From the NCBI GenBank assembly GCA_029204225.1, contig MU832198.1, forward strand, positions 18,511 through 82,510: a stretch of DNA of 64,000 nucleotides. Direction: 5' to 3'. Source of the stretch: Diphasiastrum complanatum (Eukaryota > Streptophyta > Lycopodiopsida > Lycopodiales > Lycopodiaceae). Numbering within the stretch: the first letter of the stretch is position 1; the number at the start of each line of letters is the position of its first letter. Below, piece after piece: positions 12,562 through 22,934 of the stretch. Both the position numbers and the translations under genes were made by a program. Below the pieces are notes generated by a model. That model saw only the letters and a list, made by a program, of their open reading frames with translations, did no database searches and was not told the DNA's origin.

Positions 12562-14027
12562 CTAAATATCTAAAACTTGGTCATCTTTTTCAGAGGTTTT
12601 TTCTTCTTGGGATGCATCAACTTCATCGGAAGGATTTGCCTCTTCATCTAAAATATTTTCGTCGGGTAAACCTCCCAAAATTTTCAATGAATCGGAGGCA
12701 TGGGCTCCAAAGATGCGCTTTGAAATTTATCATTCAAAGCAAGAGCCCGACAACCAACCTCCTGATCTTTGTTTGAAAGCTCATGCAAGGTAGCCACACC
12801 CATAAATTCAATATACAGCACTTGGATTTCATCAAGTTCCAAGGCTACACAATTTCTTCGGGATTTTATAACACATAATGTCGTAGTATTTACATAAACC
12901 GATGTGTTTTTATCACTCATATTCACAATAATATTTGAAAAATAAATCAATGTTAAAAACGTAAAGGCAACATTTAATACATGTTTCATCAAATAGATCC
13001 AGTAGCCATTCATCCTGGTTTAAAAATAAGGTAATCAACTTGTTTACTAGAGCGTGAGACCCCTTAATGTGCCTCAACTTGCGTGTCACGGTAGGAAAAC
13101 TAAAGACATTGTTGCAGTCTTCATTGCAATGAGCCTTTGCACACTTCTTTTCAAGACCATCAAAGTAACCAATGCTAATCATTTCAAATGAACTCAATAG
13201 CCTCGACCTTGGTGCATGGCTTATATTTGTTTTGTGCCTACAGAAAATATATTTATAAGCAAATATATTCTTTTGTTCGCCAAGACTGAGAATATATTTG
13301 TAAAAAAATATATTTATTTTATGTTCCCAAAACTTTATGAAGTAAAACTTACCACATCATGTTTTCAGCTCTATGGGTGTGCTCTTTTAAAGATGCAAGC
13401 ACAGATGATGTCTGTGCAGCATTGTGAAAAACACTAAATCTCCATAATGGAGCCGTCGTCAAAGCCTTGAAATCTGCAAACATCTTTGATATTTGTTTGA
13501 ACGTAAATGCTTTTTCATCACTAATAGAATTTGGCAAGCGAAATCCATTAAGGAATATCAGCAATGGCAAGGCTGTAGTCCTTCAGGGCAAGAATAGATA
13601 TCATCTCTTGTACATCTCCAACAAAGACTTTATAGTACACAAGGTTTATTGTGGGATCATTATTCATGAATGTTTTAAATTCTTCAGACAGGGTAGGCAT
13701 GTTACTGCAAATCCCGATTCTCATGCGCTCTTGTTTGGCCCTCTCAATATGCATTAAGAAATTTGGCGGGCAATCAACTGTATCCACACCCTTCACCCAC
13801 TTTGGCTGTAAAAAGCATAAATCATCACTTTAGATACTAAAACAAACTATCAACTAAAACAAATAAGAAAACAACATTAATTATCACCTTGAAATTTTTG
13901 AATGACGAAAAAATTTGAAAGGGCAGCATGGGAACTTGAAATAGGATAGTTTGTTATGACTTCCTCCAAGCTTTTACAGGACAGCCTCCGCACCATAACT
14001 TCTTGTATTCTCATGAAAATTTTTTGA
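12562..14027 (-). pseudogene. DNA N4/N6 amino-methyltransferase (DPPY class), intron-containing, broken
   Basis: Minus-strand exons read from splice signals: 14027-13888, 13805-13353, 13237-12981 and a last exon ending at TAG 12562. Exon 2 carries VFVGDVQEMISILALKDYSL then AIADIP plus YGF, matching catalytic motif IV (xDPPYG). Next comes MMWHKTN, then SFPTVTRKLRHIKGSHALVNKLI and WLLDLFDETC, which aligns with the SAM-binding motif I (DLFxGxGT). The last exon has RRNCVALELDE. Motif IV before motif I is the order of the N6_N4_Mtase (Pfam DNA methylase) family. Damage: one extra A splits DIPY from GF (stop at 13548-13550), a frameshift precedes an acidic tail (EDDQ-rich), and the motif I glycines are lost. 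The 5' exons are missing, replaced upstream by copia debris. The introns argue for a plant nuclear copy, not bacterial contamination. Confidence 0.8.
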
Positions 14028-14389
14028 CTGCAAAAAAGTAAAAGGGTAAGGTACATGATTACTTTTAAAAGTGAAATTGAAAATAATTTCAATGCAGCGT
14101 ATCGAAATCTATGTTAAAACTTGTTATGTTAAGTTAACATAAATTTAAATACGGTGTATCAAAATCTGAGTTAAAGTGCGTTAAATTTACTTTCCGTAAG
14201 AAAGAAATTACAACATTTAAAAGACAACTTGATACAGTGTATCGAATTGCTTGATCGAGAGCTAACTGAAGGAAATTTTAAAAACAAAACCTAAAAATAT
14301 ATCTTTACCGAAAATATTTGATACTAAATTTTATCAACCTTTCAAAAAGAATATTTGAAATACTTTAAAATTTCTTTTACATACATTGT
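14028..14389. other. Presumed intron/5' flank of the methyltransferase pseudogene
   Basis: AT-rich, with three diverged copies of a 'gtgtatcgaaatctgagttaaa'-like phrase (about 14096, 14153 and 14238). No exon recognised. Confidence 0.35.
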
Positions 14390-14703
14390 TTACATGAGTG
14401 CGATACCATAATGCCTTTGCCAAATCTCTACCTCCAAGCAATAGTGTTTCAAACCAAGGTCAATCATGTCAAAACTAGAAGATAGGTACTTCTTGATTGC
14501 ACTAATCAAACTTTTGTTGTTACCTGTGATAATGAGGTCTACATACAACACAATCAAGGTGATGCTAGAATTTTGTGCAAAGTAGTAAAGATTAAAAGTA
14601 GCAGAAGTGTGTACCAACCCTCTAGATAGGAGATATTAGTCAAAGTGGTTATACCAAGCACGAGTTGCTGGCTTCAATCCATACAAGGCTTCTTCCACCT
14701 ACA
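14390..14703 (-). pseudogene. Copia reverse transcriptase fragment
   Basis: The minus strand reads EEALYGLKPATRAWYNHFD, a stop, then LVHTSATFNLYYF, ITLIVLYVDLIITGNN and ..DMIDLG..HYCLEVEIWQ. This is the central RT palm with the catalytic YVDD altered to YVDL. It is a different subfamily from the element on its right. Truncated at both ends and wedged between the methyltransferase relic and the partial LTR at 14743. Confidence 0.8.
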
Positions 14704-14742
14704 TACTTTGTTTCTGTGCATTGTATCATAAAACCACTTGGC

Positions 14743-14993
14743 TGCTCTCTAGAACTTAGGACCCAATTTTAGGGCACCAGTAGCCTAAAATAGCCAATTT
14801 TGGCCTATATGTCCAAATAACATGATTTTGGTGTCATTTCAAAGGTCCTGAAGTTTGGGACTTCTTTAATATGAAATATATACTAAAATAAAAGTATCTA
14901 GGCCTCTTTCACATGTGTGAAGGTTCCAAAACTATGTACAAAAATTGCCAATTTAGGCCTCAAACTAGCTAGGAAATGTTGACAATTTTCACA
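14743..14993 (-). repeat. Truncated 3' LTR of the 14.7-20.7 kb copia
   Basis: Matches the first roughly 250 bp (element sense) of the LTR at 20077-20723, including the CACATGTGTGAA motif. It starts directly after the polypurine tract 15003-14994. Confidence 0.85.
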
Positions 14994-17900
14994 CTCCCTC
15001 TTCAACATTGGATGCTAGTTTTAACATAGATCTTGAACACATTCCAAGATTAGATCTATGCTTATAATACAGGTCCTTTCCCAATGGTTTGGTGAAGATA
15101 TCAACCACACACTCCAATGAAGAGACAAGTTGAAGCTCCACCTCTTTGGCAATGACTTTATCCCTCACAAAGTGATGAGCAATCTCAATGTGCTTGCTTC
15201 TAGCATGGAAAACTAGATTGGTTGCCAAGCTTTGGGCTGAAAGGTTGTCACAATAGATGATTGGTGTCTTCTTAGAATCCAGCAAGTGAAGATCCAATAG
15301 CATCCTCTTTATTGAAAGCATCTCCTTGGTGCATGTTGTCAATGCCTTGTACTCAGCCTCGGTGGAAGATAGAGAGATAGTAGGTTGCTTCTTTGATAGC
15401 CATGAGATAGCTCCCTCTCCAAGATATATTGAAAAGTCACTTGTTGAATTCCTATCCATTTGATCACCTGCAAAATCTGAATCTGAGGAACCGCAAAGGT
15501 TAGGTGAAGGCCCTTCATACAAGATGCCGAAATCTCTAGATCCCGAGAGGTATCTTAGTACTCTCTTTCCTAGCTTCCAATGAGCCTCACTAGGATCTTG
15601 CATGAATTGACTTAGTTTACCAACCACATAGCTTAGATCAGGTCTTGTGATGGTTAACCAAATAGAGATCCTATGAGCTTTCTATAGAGAGTAATGTCCT
15701 TGAAGGATCTTTCATTACCTCTTATAGATAGCTTTACATTTGATTCCATAGGAGTAGAAACTACTTTGCAATTTTCCATATGAAATCTTTTTAGAATAGA
15801 ATTAGAATACTTCTCTTGACAAATGAAAGTATAATTATAAGTCCTAACAATCTCTATTCCAAAGATATAGTGAAGCTTACCAAGATCTGGTATCTCAGAC
15901 TTACTTTTAAGTGCCATGTTGATGTCATCTATATCTTCATTGCTATCACCACTTAAGATTATGTCATCAACATAGATCAAAAGCAAAGTGATGTCACCAT
16001 TATCATTCAATCTAAAGTAGAGAGAATGATCATACTCACTCATGATGAAGTTTTGAGAGAGTAAGAAGGAATTGAGCTTAGCATACCAACTTCTTGGTGC
16101 TTGCTTAAGCCCATACAAGCTCTTTTGTAGGAAACACACATGATTAGGCTCATCATGTGAAACATAGCCCTCGGGTTGCTCCATGTAGATTTCCTTTTCA
16201 AGATCACCATTCAAAAGAGCATTAGTAACATCCATTTGCCACATGTTCCAACCATAAAGAGTTGCAAGAGAGATAAGGGTTCAAATTGTTACCATCTTTG
16301 CCATGGGTGCAAAGGTCTCATCATAGTCAATGCCATACTCTTGAGCATACCCTTTTCGCACCAATCTTGCCTTGTACCTTTTGATTGATCCATCTTCTTT
16401 TGTCTTGATCTTGAAGATCCACTTACACCCAATTGCCTTCTTGCCTTTTGGAAGTTCCACCAACCTCCAAGTGTTGTTCTTGATGAGTGCTTGATGCTCA
16501 TGATCCATGGCTTGGATCCATTCCTCCTTTTGAGTTGCTTCACCTACACAGGTTGGTTCATCAAAAGAGGTAAGAAAAGCAAAGTTAGAGTTTTCCACCA
16601 CTTGCTTTCCTTTTTTCATAGGTTAGCCTTGATGGCTTAGTCCTTTGCCTTTGAGTCCTCCTTGAAGGTTGCTTTGGAGTGGCATCTCCACCTTCATCCA
16701 AGACATCTTGCACATCATGATGATTAGTAGGCACATCAACATCATCATCAACATTGACAACATTGGAAACATTCTCTTCATGAAAGATGACATCCCTACT
16801 TATGACAACTTTATTTGTAGAAGGAATGTACACTTTGTAAGCCTTGCTTACTTCACTATAGCCAACAAACACACCCTTCTTTGATGAAGGATCTTCTTTA
16901 GTTCTATCATCAAGAGTGATGTTGACAAAACAAGTACAACCAAAGATCCTACAATGCTTGACACTCGGCCTCCTACCATAGAGTACCTCAAAGGGAGTCT
17001 TACCATTCAAAGAAGCACTTGTTCTCCTGTTACAAAGATAGTTAGAACATGCTAAAGCTCGCCCCTAATAGGACTTAGCAAGATTAGCATGTAGTCTCAT
17101 TGCCTTGGCACATTCACAAAGGGTTCCATTCTTCCTTTTTGCCACTCCATTCTATTATGGTGTCCTAGGACTAGAGTACTCCCTCTTAATCCCATGTGCT
17201 ATGCAAAAATCTTTGAACTTATTTGAAGTGTATTTCCCTCCATTATCTGATCTCAAGCATTTGATCTTTGTATTGAATTGATTTTCCACTTCATTCTTAA
17301 ACTTGACAAATGCAGCAAACACTTCATCCTTGGTTTTAAGAAGATAGACCCAAGTATACCTACTAAAGTCATCAATAAAAGTTGCATATATTTTTGCCCC
17401 ACCATTGCTAGTTGTACTAAAAGAATGAAGATCCGAATGCACAAGTTGAAAAGCTTCTTTAGATCTAGAAGTAGATCTAGTATAAGCAAGTCTATGAGAT
17501 TTGGACAAGGCACAATGTTCACAAAATGTATTTTTTGCAACAAGACTTTTAGGGAGACCAAGAACATGCTCTTTCTTTGCCATTACCTCCAAAGATTTGA
17601 AGCTGGGATGGCCCAACCTCTTATGCCAAACTTCTTGGTTTGTCAATTGTTCCCTAGCCATACATCCTTCATTCTTAGAGATCACACATGCATCCAGTTT
17701 GAAAAGTTTACCATGCCTTCTTCCTTTAGCAATCAAGGATCCACACTTACTTATCAAACAAGCATCTCCAATGAACTCAACATCAAGCCCCTTGTCAATC
17801 ATTTGACAAACACTAAGCAAGTTATTAGTGATTGAAGGAATGTACAATACATTTTCAAGATTAGCTTTCCTATTTGTTGAAAGAGAAATAGGAATTGTGC

Positions 17901-18932
17901 CTATGCCTTTGATGTCACATTGACCATCATTTGCAGTATAGATGATGTTGCTCTCTCCCTCATAAGACAATAAGGATGAAAAGTATTCCTTATGTCTTGT
18001 CATGTGAGATGAGGCTCCACTATCAATCCACCAAGGATCATTCCCATCTATATGTGCAAGAAAACTTGAAGTCATAACAAGAGATTCAAAAATGCTATCA
18101 TCTTCTTCATCTATTGCTAGATTTCCTTGCCTCTCACCTTGCTCTCTTTTCTTCTTATGACATTCATTAGCAAAATGACCTTTTATCCCACAATAAAAGC
18201 ACTTGAACTTTGACTTATCTTTCTTTTTAAAAGAAGTAGAAGAGGAGGAGGAAGAGTGATCATCATGATCCAAGTTACCACCTTTGGACCATTTCCCTTT
18301 GCCTTTTGTGAAGAAAGCCTCTTCACCTCCACCTTGCAAGGATGCACCATCAAGCTTTGATTGCAACCTATGTTCTTCAGCCAATAAGATTTCTTGCAAG
18401 TCAAGCACACTTGGCAAGACTCTTTGAATGGCAAAACTTTGCACAAGGTTAGCATGCTCATCTAGCAAACCATTCAACATAACCTGGACTATTTCACCAT
18501 CTTTTATGTTTTCATCAATACATGCTAGATCATCACTTAAGGACTTAACCCTCAAGACAAATGCATGAGCACTTTCACCCTCTCTTTGCCTACTAGAAAA
18601 TATTTGCCTCCTTAGGGTCAATACTCTAGATGTGGACTTTGATTCAAAGAGCTTCTTCAAGGCATTCCATGCCTCACTTGCACTTTGACACTTACCAACT
18701 TCCTTGAGAAGTTCAGTGGTAACATTCATTTTAATGATATGAAGAGCCCTTTTGGCCTTCTTATCAAACCTTTGTTGCTCTTGAACTGTGGGTGGTCCTC
18801 TTCAGTTCCTGCAACTATGTGCATGAGTTCATTCAACTCAAGTAAGGATTCCATCCTCACTTTCTAGGTAGAGTAGTTTGATGAACTCAACCTATCATTA
18901 GTTTCTAACATGATCCCACCATTGGAAGCCAT
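14989..18932 (-). pseudogene. Copia gag-pol polyprotein (degenerate)
   Basis: Gag starts MASNGGIMLETNDRLSS at 18932. It has a UBN2-type capsid region, zinc knuckle CFYCGIKGHFANEC (about 18180) and protease WWIDSGASSHMT (about 18010). The pre-integrase HKRLGHPS and the integrase with HSDL and LRSDNGGKY follow, but the third catalytic residue is lost (NGVAKRKN instead of NGVAERKN). Next are the linker, RT (CKWIFKIK; MEQPEGYVS; SLYGLKQAPRSW; LLIYVDDIILSG), RNase H (DSDFAGDQMDRNSTS; STEAEY) and the terminus DIFTKPLGKDLYYKHRSNLG. Breaks: Trp to stop at 18864 and 17065, two adjacent Gln to stop at 17152-17157, a break between 16281 and 16244, and a one-base loss at about 15650. Most point lesions are C-to-T/G-to-A transitions. 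The stop codon overlaps the LTR start. Confidence 0.9.
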
Positions 18933-20064
18933 GAATATAATGATTCTTCAACTTTTAGGCTCTGTCCTAATACACCTAACACTCACTTTCCTCTCAACAA
19001 ATGATGGATAAGGAGATCTCAAAAGATCTAGGACCCTAAAACACTTCTATCTTGAACCTAGCTAGTTTCCAAGCATAGAAAGGAAGATTGAAACACATGC
19101 AACACTTTGCACACACTAAGAATGGATTACAAACTCAAACCAACCTGAACACACTCTTTCTTAAGCTCCCAAACTTTCCAGCAAGTGACCAAATCAAGTT
19201 ATGATTTGAAGAGTTACTTGCATTCTTAGAAAATACACAAGACTAGGCTGCCAAGAATACCTAGAATTGAACAAACTTGATCAAATATGATCAACACACT
19301 AAGATATTGATTCGACCTGTAAAAACACATGTAAACCACACTTCTAAAATTTTATTAGCTCTAGCAAATGATAAATACAAGCTTTAGAGGTGAATGAAAG
19401 AGCACACTTATCACAAGACTAGCTTCACTAGCTTGTCAAATCTTGGTGTTTAGATGTAGATCTAAGATCACTTCATATGAGAATGTTCCTCAACTTGTTA
19501 AGAACCTGAAAACATAATGGTTAAAACCTTCCAGAAAATGCTCCAATCAAATTACATAAGGAGAGCTACTTACATGCTCAACAAAGTACACCAAAATTTA
19601 TGCAAAAGATTGTTGACAATCTGTTCACCCAAAAGGGGATCTTTCATCTAAGTGGGAGCTTTGCTCAGCCTTTCGGAGAAATACAAAATCACTCAAAGAG
19701 TATTTGTCATCCACTTAAGGAGAAGGTTCATCCACTTAAGGAGAGTGTTCATCCACAATGGAGAGTGTTCAATTACAGAAGTGGAGATTGTCAACAATAC
19801 ATTGAACAGAACATGGTTAGTATTGAATATGGACAAGCCTCACAATCAACAAATGATTAGGTGTTATGATCTGATCCAAAATAGCTTCTTCTCAGCCTCT
19901 TACCTTCAATAGACCTGAAATATGCTTTTGATCCACAAGTTCAACTCACAAAACAAAGGTTAGTAAGATTTGATCAACAGTGCAATGCATAATCATGCTA
20001 TTACTTGATCAAACATCCAAATATCACCATAAATGGAAACTTTACTACAAATAACAACCAACTA
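18933..20064 (-). other. Untranslated leader of the copia element
   Basis: 1.1 kb between the primer site and the gag ATG. It includes a short direct repeat 'ccacttaaggagaaggttcat' / 'ccacttaaggagagtgttcat' at about 19710-19755. Plus-strand frames here are not supported. Confidence 0.6.
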
Positions 20065-20076
20065 GCTCTGATACCA
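20065..20076 (-). other. Primer binding site for initiator Met-tRNA
   Basis: Minus strand TGGTATCAGAGC directly next to the LTR end at 20077. Confidence 0.9.
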
Positions 20077-20723
20077 TGTGAATAAGTGGTTCTTGAATGG
20101 ATCCAAACTCCCAAAATACTTGGCTAAGATCTTTGCACAACAAGCTACAAAAGCTAGAAATGGCAAAGCATTCTAATGCTACCTTTGATACACATGAACT
20201 TGACAAAGCATTAAAGAGACAAAAGAAACTAATAAAAGGTACTGATGGCAGCCAAAAACAACATCATACTAGCCCTACAACAGCAGCCTACCACTTCTCT
20301 TAAGATCATACACAAAAAATTGAAGACAATACACAAAGCAATGCTCTCAATGGAGGAAGAAACTGTGACAATGATCTATTGATCTCTCTCAACAATACAA
20401 TAAGTTTCTCCAACCTGTTCTCCACTAATTTCAGCCTAATATAGGTGAGAGAGATGACTCTCTCTCCTCTCTCTAGAACCTAGGACCCAATTTTAGGGCA
20501 CCAGTAGCCTAAAATAGCCAGTTTTGGTCTATATGTCCAAATAACATGATTTTGGTGTCATTTTGAAGGTCCTGAAGTTTGGGACTTCTTTAATATGAAA
20601 TATATACTAAAATAAAAGTATCTAGGCCTCTTTCACATGTGTGAAAGGCTAGATCCAAAACTATGTACAAAAATTGCCAATTCAGGCCTCAAACTAGCTA
20701 GGAAATGTTGACAACTTTTCACA
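20077..20723 (-). repeat. 5' LTR of the 14.7-20.7 kb copia
   Basis: 647 bp, TG...CA termini in element sense (starts at 20723, ends at 20077). It contains the palindromic TTTCACATGTGTGAAA at 20631-20646. Confidence 0.85.
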
Positions 20724-20800
20724 TGTACTGAGTTACAACTACATGAATAGAAGAAGAACTACTTGCCATCTCAAAAATATAAAAATTTTGTTTCTTATTC

Positions 20801-21665
20801 CTATGCCAAGCATAGAAAAAAATAAAAATATGCACATAAAAATTTCACAACAAACAAAATTTTTATATTATGCTATGCTAGTCATAAAAAGAGTTAAACA
20901 CACTATGCCAACACCAATATAACTAAACACTGAAATTCACAAAGACCACATTTAACATAAAATCAACAATAACAAAGATAATTTCCACCTACAAAAGACA
21001 TCTCTTAAATGTTAAAGGGTTAGAATTAGGATTAGGGTTAGGGCTAGAATTAGGGTTAGGCTTTGCTATAAAAGCAAGGTTAGGGTTGGTAAACTTGACA
21101 TGGTTGCGGTCATCAAAGATGTTGATCCAATTTTTGTCCAGGTAATATTTGTAATTGTTTATTTTTTGAAACTCTTTCTCTATGCTCAACATAGTATTAC
21201 AAAGGTTTAATTTGTTTAAATAAATTAATAATAAAAATCTTATGCTTAGCATAGCATAGACCGATGTTGTGCTGTAATAATCCTAGGAGAAAAGTTTAGT
21301 TTCTTTTTAATTCTATGTTGAGCATAGAATGTTGTTTTATTTTGCAATGGTTGGCTATGCTTAGCATAAAAACCTTTCTACCTCTTGCCCGAGTTCTATG
21401 CTGAGCATAACATCTCCTCAATCTTTACGAGCTTATGTTATGCTCAACATAAGATATTACTTTCCTCTCTGTTGAGTTCTATGCTGAGCATAGCGTGCCT
21501 TCTCACTCAACGCAGTTATGTTATGCTGAGCATAAGATCTCCTCTTTCGCTCGCCCGTGTTTTATGCTGAGCACGGGCGAGTGAAAGAGAAGATCTTATG
21601 CTCACGACATAGAACTCGGGCGAGAGAAAGAAAGGTTTTTATGTTGGGCATAGCCAATCGTTGCA
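20801..21665. repeat. Cluster of TATGCTnAGCATA palindromes ending in a foldback
   Basis: Perfect 13-bp copies lie at 21241, 21356, 21397, 21480 and 21522. Variants lie at about 20801, 20874, 21180, 21313, 21439, 21562 and 21640. The right part folds as a long inverted repeat. The inner arms are 21527-21559 and 21572-21604 (33 bp, 2 mismatches, 12-base centre TTTTATGCTGAG). The outer arms are 21343-21408 and 21600-21665 (about 65 bp, diverged). The left arm holds about 118 bp (21409-21526) missing from the right. It ends exactly where copia integrase sequence begins. A foldback or MITE-like element is the best guess. Confidence 0.8.
21017..21065 (+). repeat. Telomere-like degenerate TTAGGG run
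   Basis: Short imperfect run of TTAGGG/GGGTTAG-like words, with a further 'aaggttagggttgg' at about 21076. Too short and irregular to be a telomere. Confidence 0.6.
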
Positions 21666-22934
21666 AATTCGGAGTATTGTCGTTGGGTGATGCAATGTAC
21701 TTTATTACGTTTATTGATGACTTCAGCAAGTTCGCTGTAGTATACTTTATACATACTAAATCTGAAGCCTTCGAGTAATTCGTTGAGTATTCGAATTGGG
21801 TTGAGAGGCAGACATGGCAATAAGCTGAAGCAGATTCGCACAGATCATGGAGGTGAGTACATTTCCAACAAATTCAAAGCTTACTGTACTGATCGAGGTA
21901 TTATGCATACAAAGACTACATCTTACACACCTCAGAACAATGGAATAGTTGAACGAAGAAATTGTACACTTATGGAAGCTACAAAGTGTATGATGGCTCA
22001 TGTGAAAGCACCAAAATAGTTACGGGCAGAAGTAGTGGCTTCATCAAATTATCTTCAGAATCGTATTCTGAAATCTCGAATACCGAATAAAACTCCTCAT
22101 GAGATATGGTGGAAATCGAAGCCAAATCTTGCACATGTTCGGACATTCGGATGCGTAGTGTATATGCACATACCGGATAAATGAGAAAGAAACTCGATGA
22201 AAAGACAGAACAAGGTTTTCTGGTAGGATTCGAGTTACATTCATCATATTATCGTGTTTATGTGCCCGAAACTGGCAAGATAAAAGTTGTTCAAGATGTT
22301 AAATTTGATGAGACGAAATACATAGCAGCAGTGATCTAGTCGGCTATGAAATTCTCAAAAACTATTATGAGCTACCAATGACAACAGAAGAAAAACAAGC
22401 AGAAGATGAAAGAGAATTACCAAATTTAGAGGGAGGTCAAGATCGAGTGCCTAACAGACTCGATTCGAATTCCAACAGAAAAGTTTGAATCAGAATCGAA
22501 CTCAAAACCTGCAAAAATTGAACTCGAAACCACCTGTGAGAAGAACTGATAGACAACGAAAACCACCAGAAAGGTATGGTTAGGATGTTTTTAATACAAC
22601 TATCAAATTTTGTAGTTTCTCTAACGAACTTCAAACATTCAAGGAAGCTGTTGATGGACCAGATAAAGATTGTTGGATTCAGGCAATGGAGGACGAAAGA
22701 TAATCAAGAATCAAACAACAATAGCTCAATATTCCTGTGAAGCAACATATGTAGCAGCAGCCAAGATGGCAAACCAGCTGATCTGGATCAAATAGATGTT
22801 GGAAGAATTTGATGAATCTATTTCTGAACCTTATGTCTTGTTAATAAATAACACTTCAACAATCTATCCTATGAAAGATCCTGTATTTCACTCAAAAACG
22901 AAACACATGGCTATCAAATATCATGTGATTCGGG
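21666..22934 (+). pseudogene. Copia integrase-RNase H remnant with RT deleted
   Basis: Integrase core FITFIDDFSKFAVVYFIHTKSEAFE, then after breaks IRTDHGGEYISNKF, NNGIVERRNCTLMEA and the C-terminal NKTPHEIWW. The second Asp and the Glu are present. A linker ends KDCWIQAMEDER, the normal entry to RT, but the next residues are RNase H (ATYVAAAKMANQLIWIK, LLINNTSTIYPMKDPVFHSKTKHMAIKYHVIR). The RT domain is therefore deleted at about 22700. It abuts gypsy-like DNA at about 22935 and the palindrome cluster at 21665. Several stops. Confidence 0.85.

Larger units (their letters stand above)
14743..20723 (-). mobile_element. Near full-length Ty1/copia retrotransposon (inactive, 3' LTR truncated)
   Basis: Order on the minus strand: 5' LTR 20723-20077 (647 bp, TGTGAAAAG...TTCACA), primer site 20076-20065, about 1.1 kb leader, gag-pol 18932-14989, polypurine tract 15003-14994, and a 3' LTR retained only as 14993-14743 (about 250 bp of its 5' part). 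The LTR copies match closely in the shared part. The truncation at about 14743 abuts an older copia RT fragment, so no target duplication can be checked. Confidence 0.9.

Noticed and set aside
12562-14027. Bacterial contamination as the source of the methyltransferase
   Set aside because: Consistent GT/AG introns, AT-rich plant-like flanks and adjoining plant retroelements.
17253-17835. Plus- and minus-strand ORFs overlapping the copia gag-pol
   Set aside because: Shadows of the real minus-strand frame.
21017-21065. Interstitial telomere
   Set aside because: Too few and too irregular TTAGGG words, and not the usual TTTAGGG plant unit.
20801-21665. CRISPR-like array
   Set aside because: Units are palindromes with irregular spacing and no constant repeat-spacer geometry, and the context is plant nuclear DNA.
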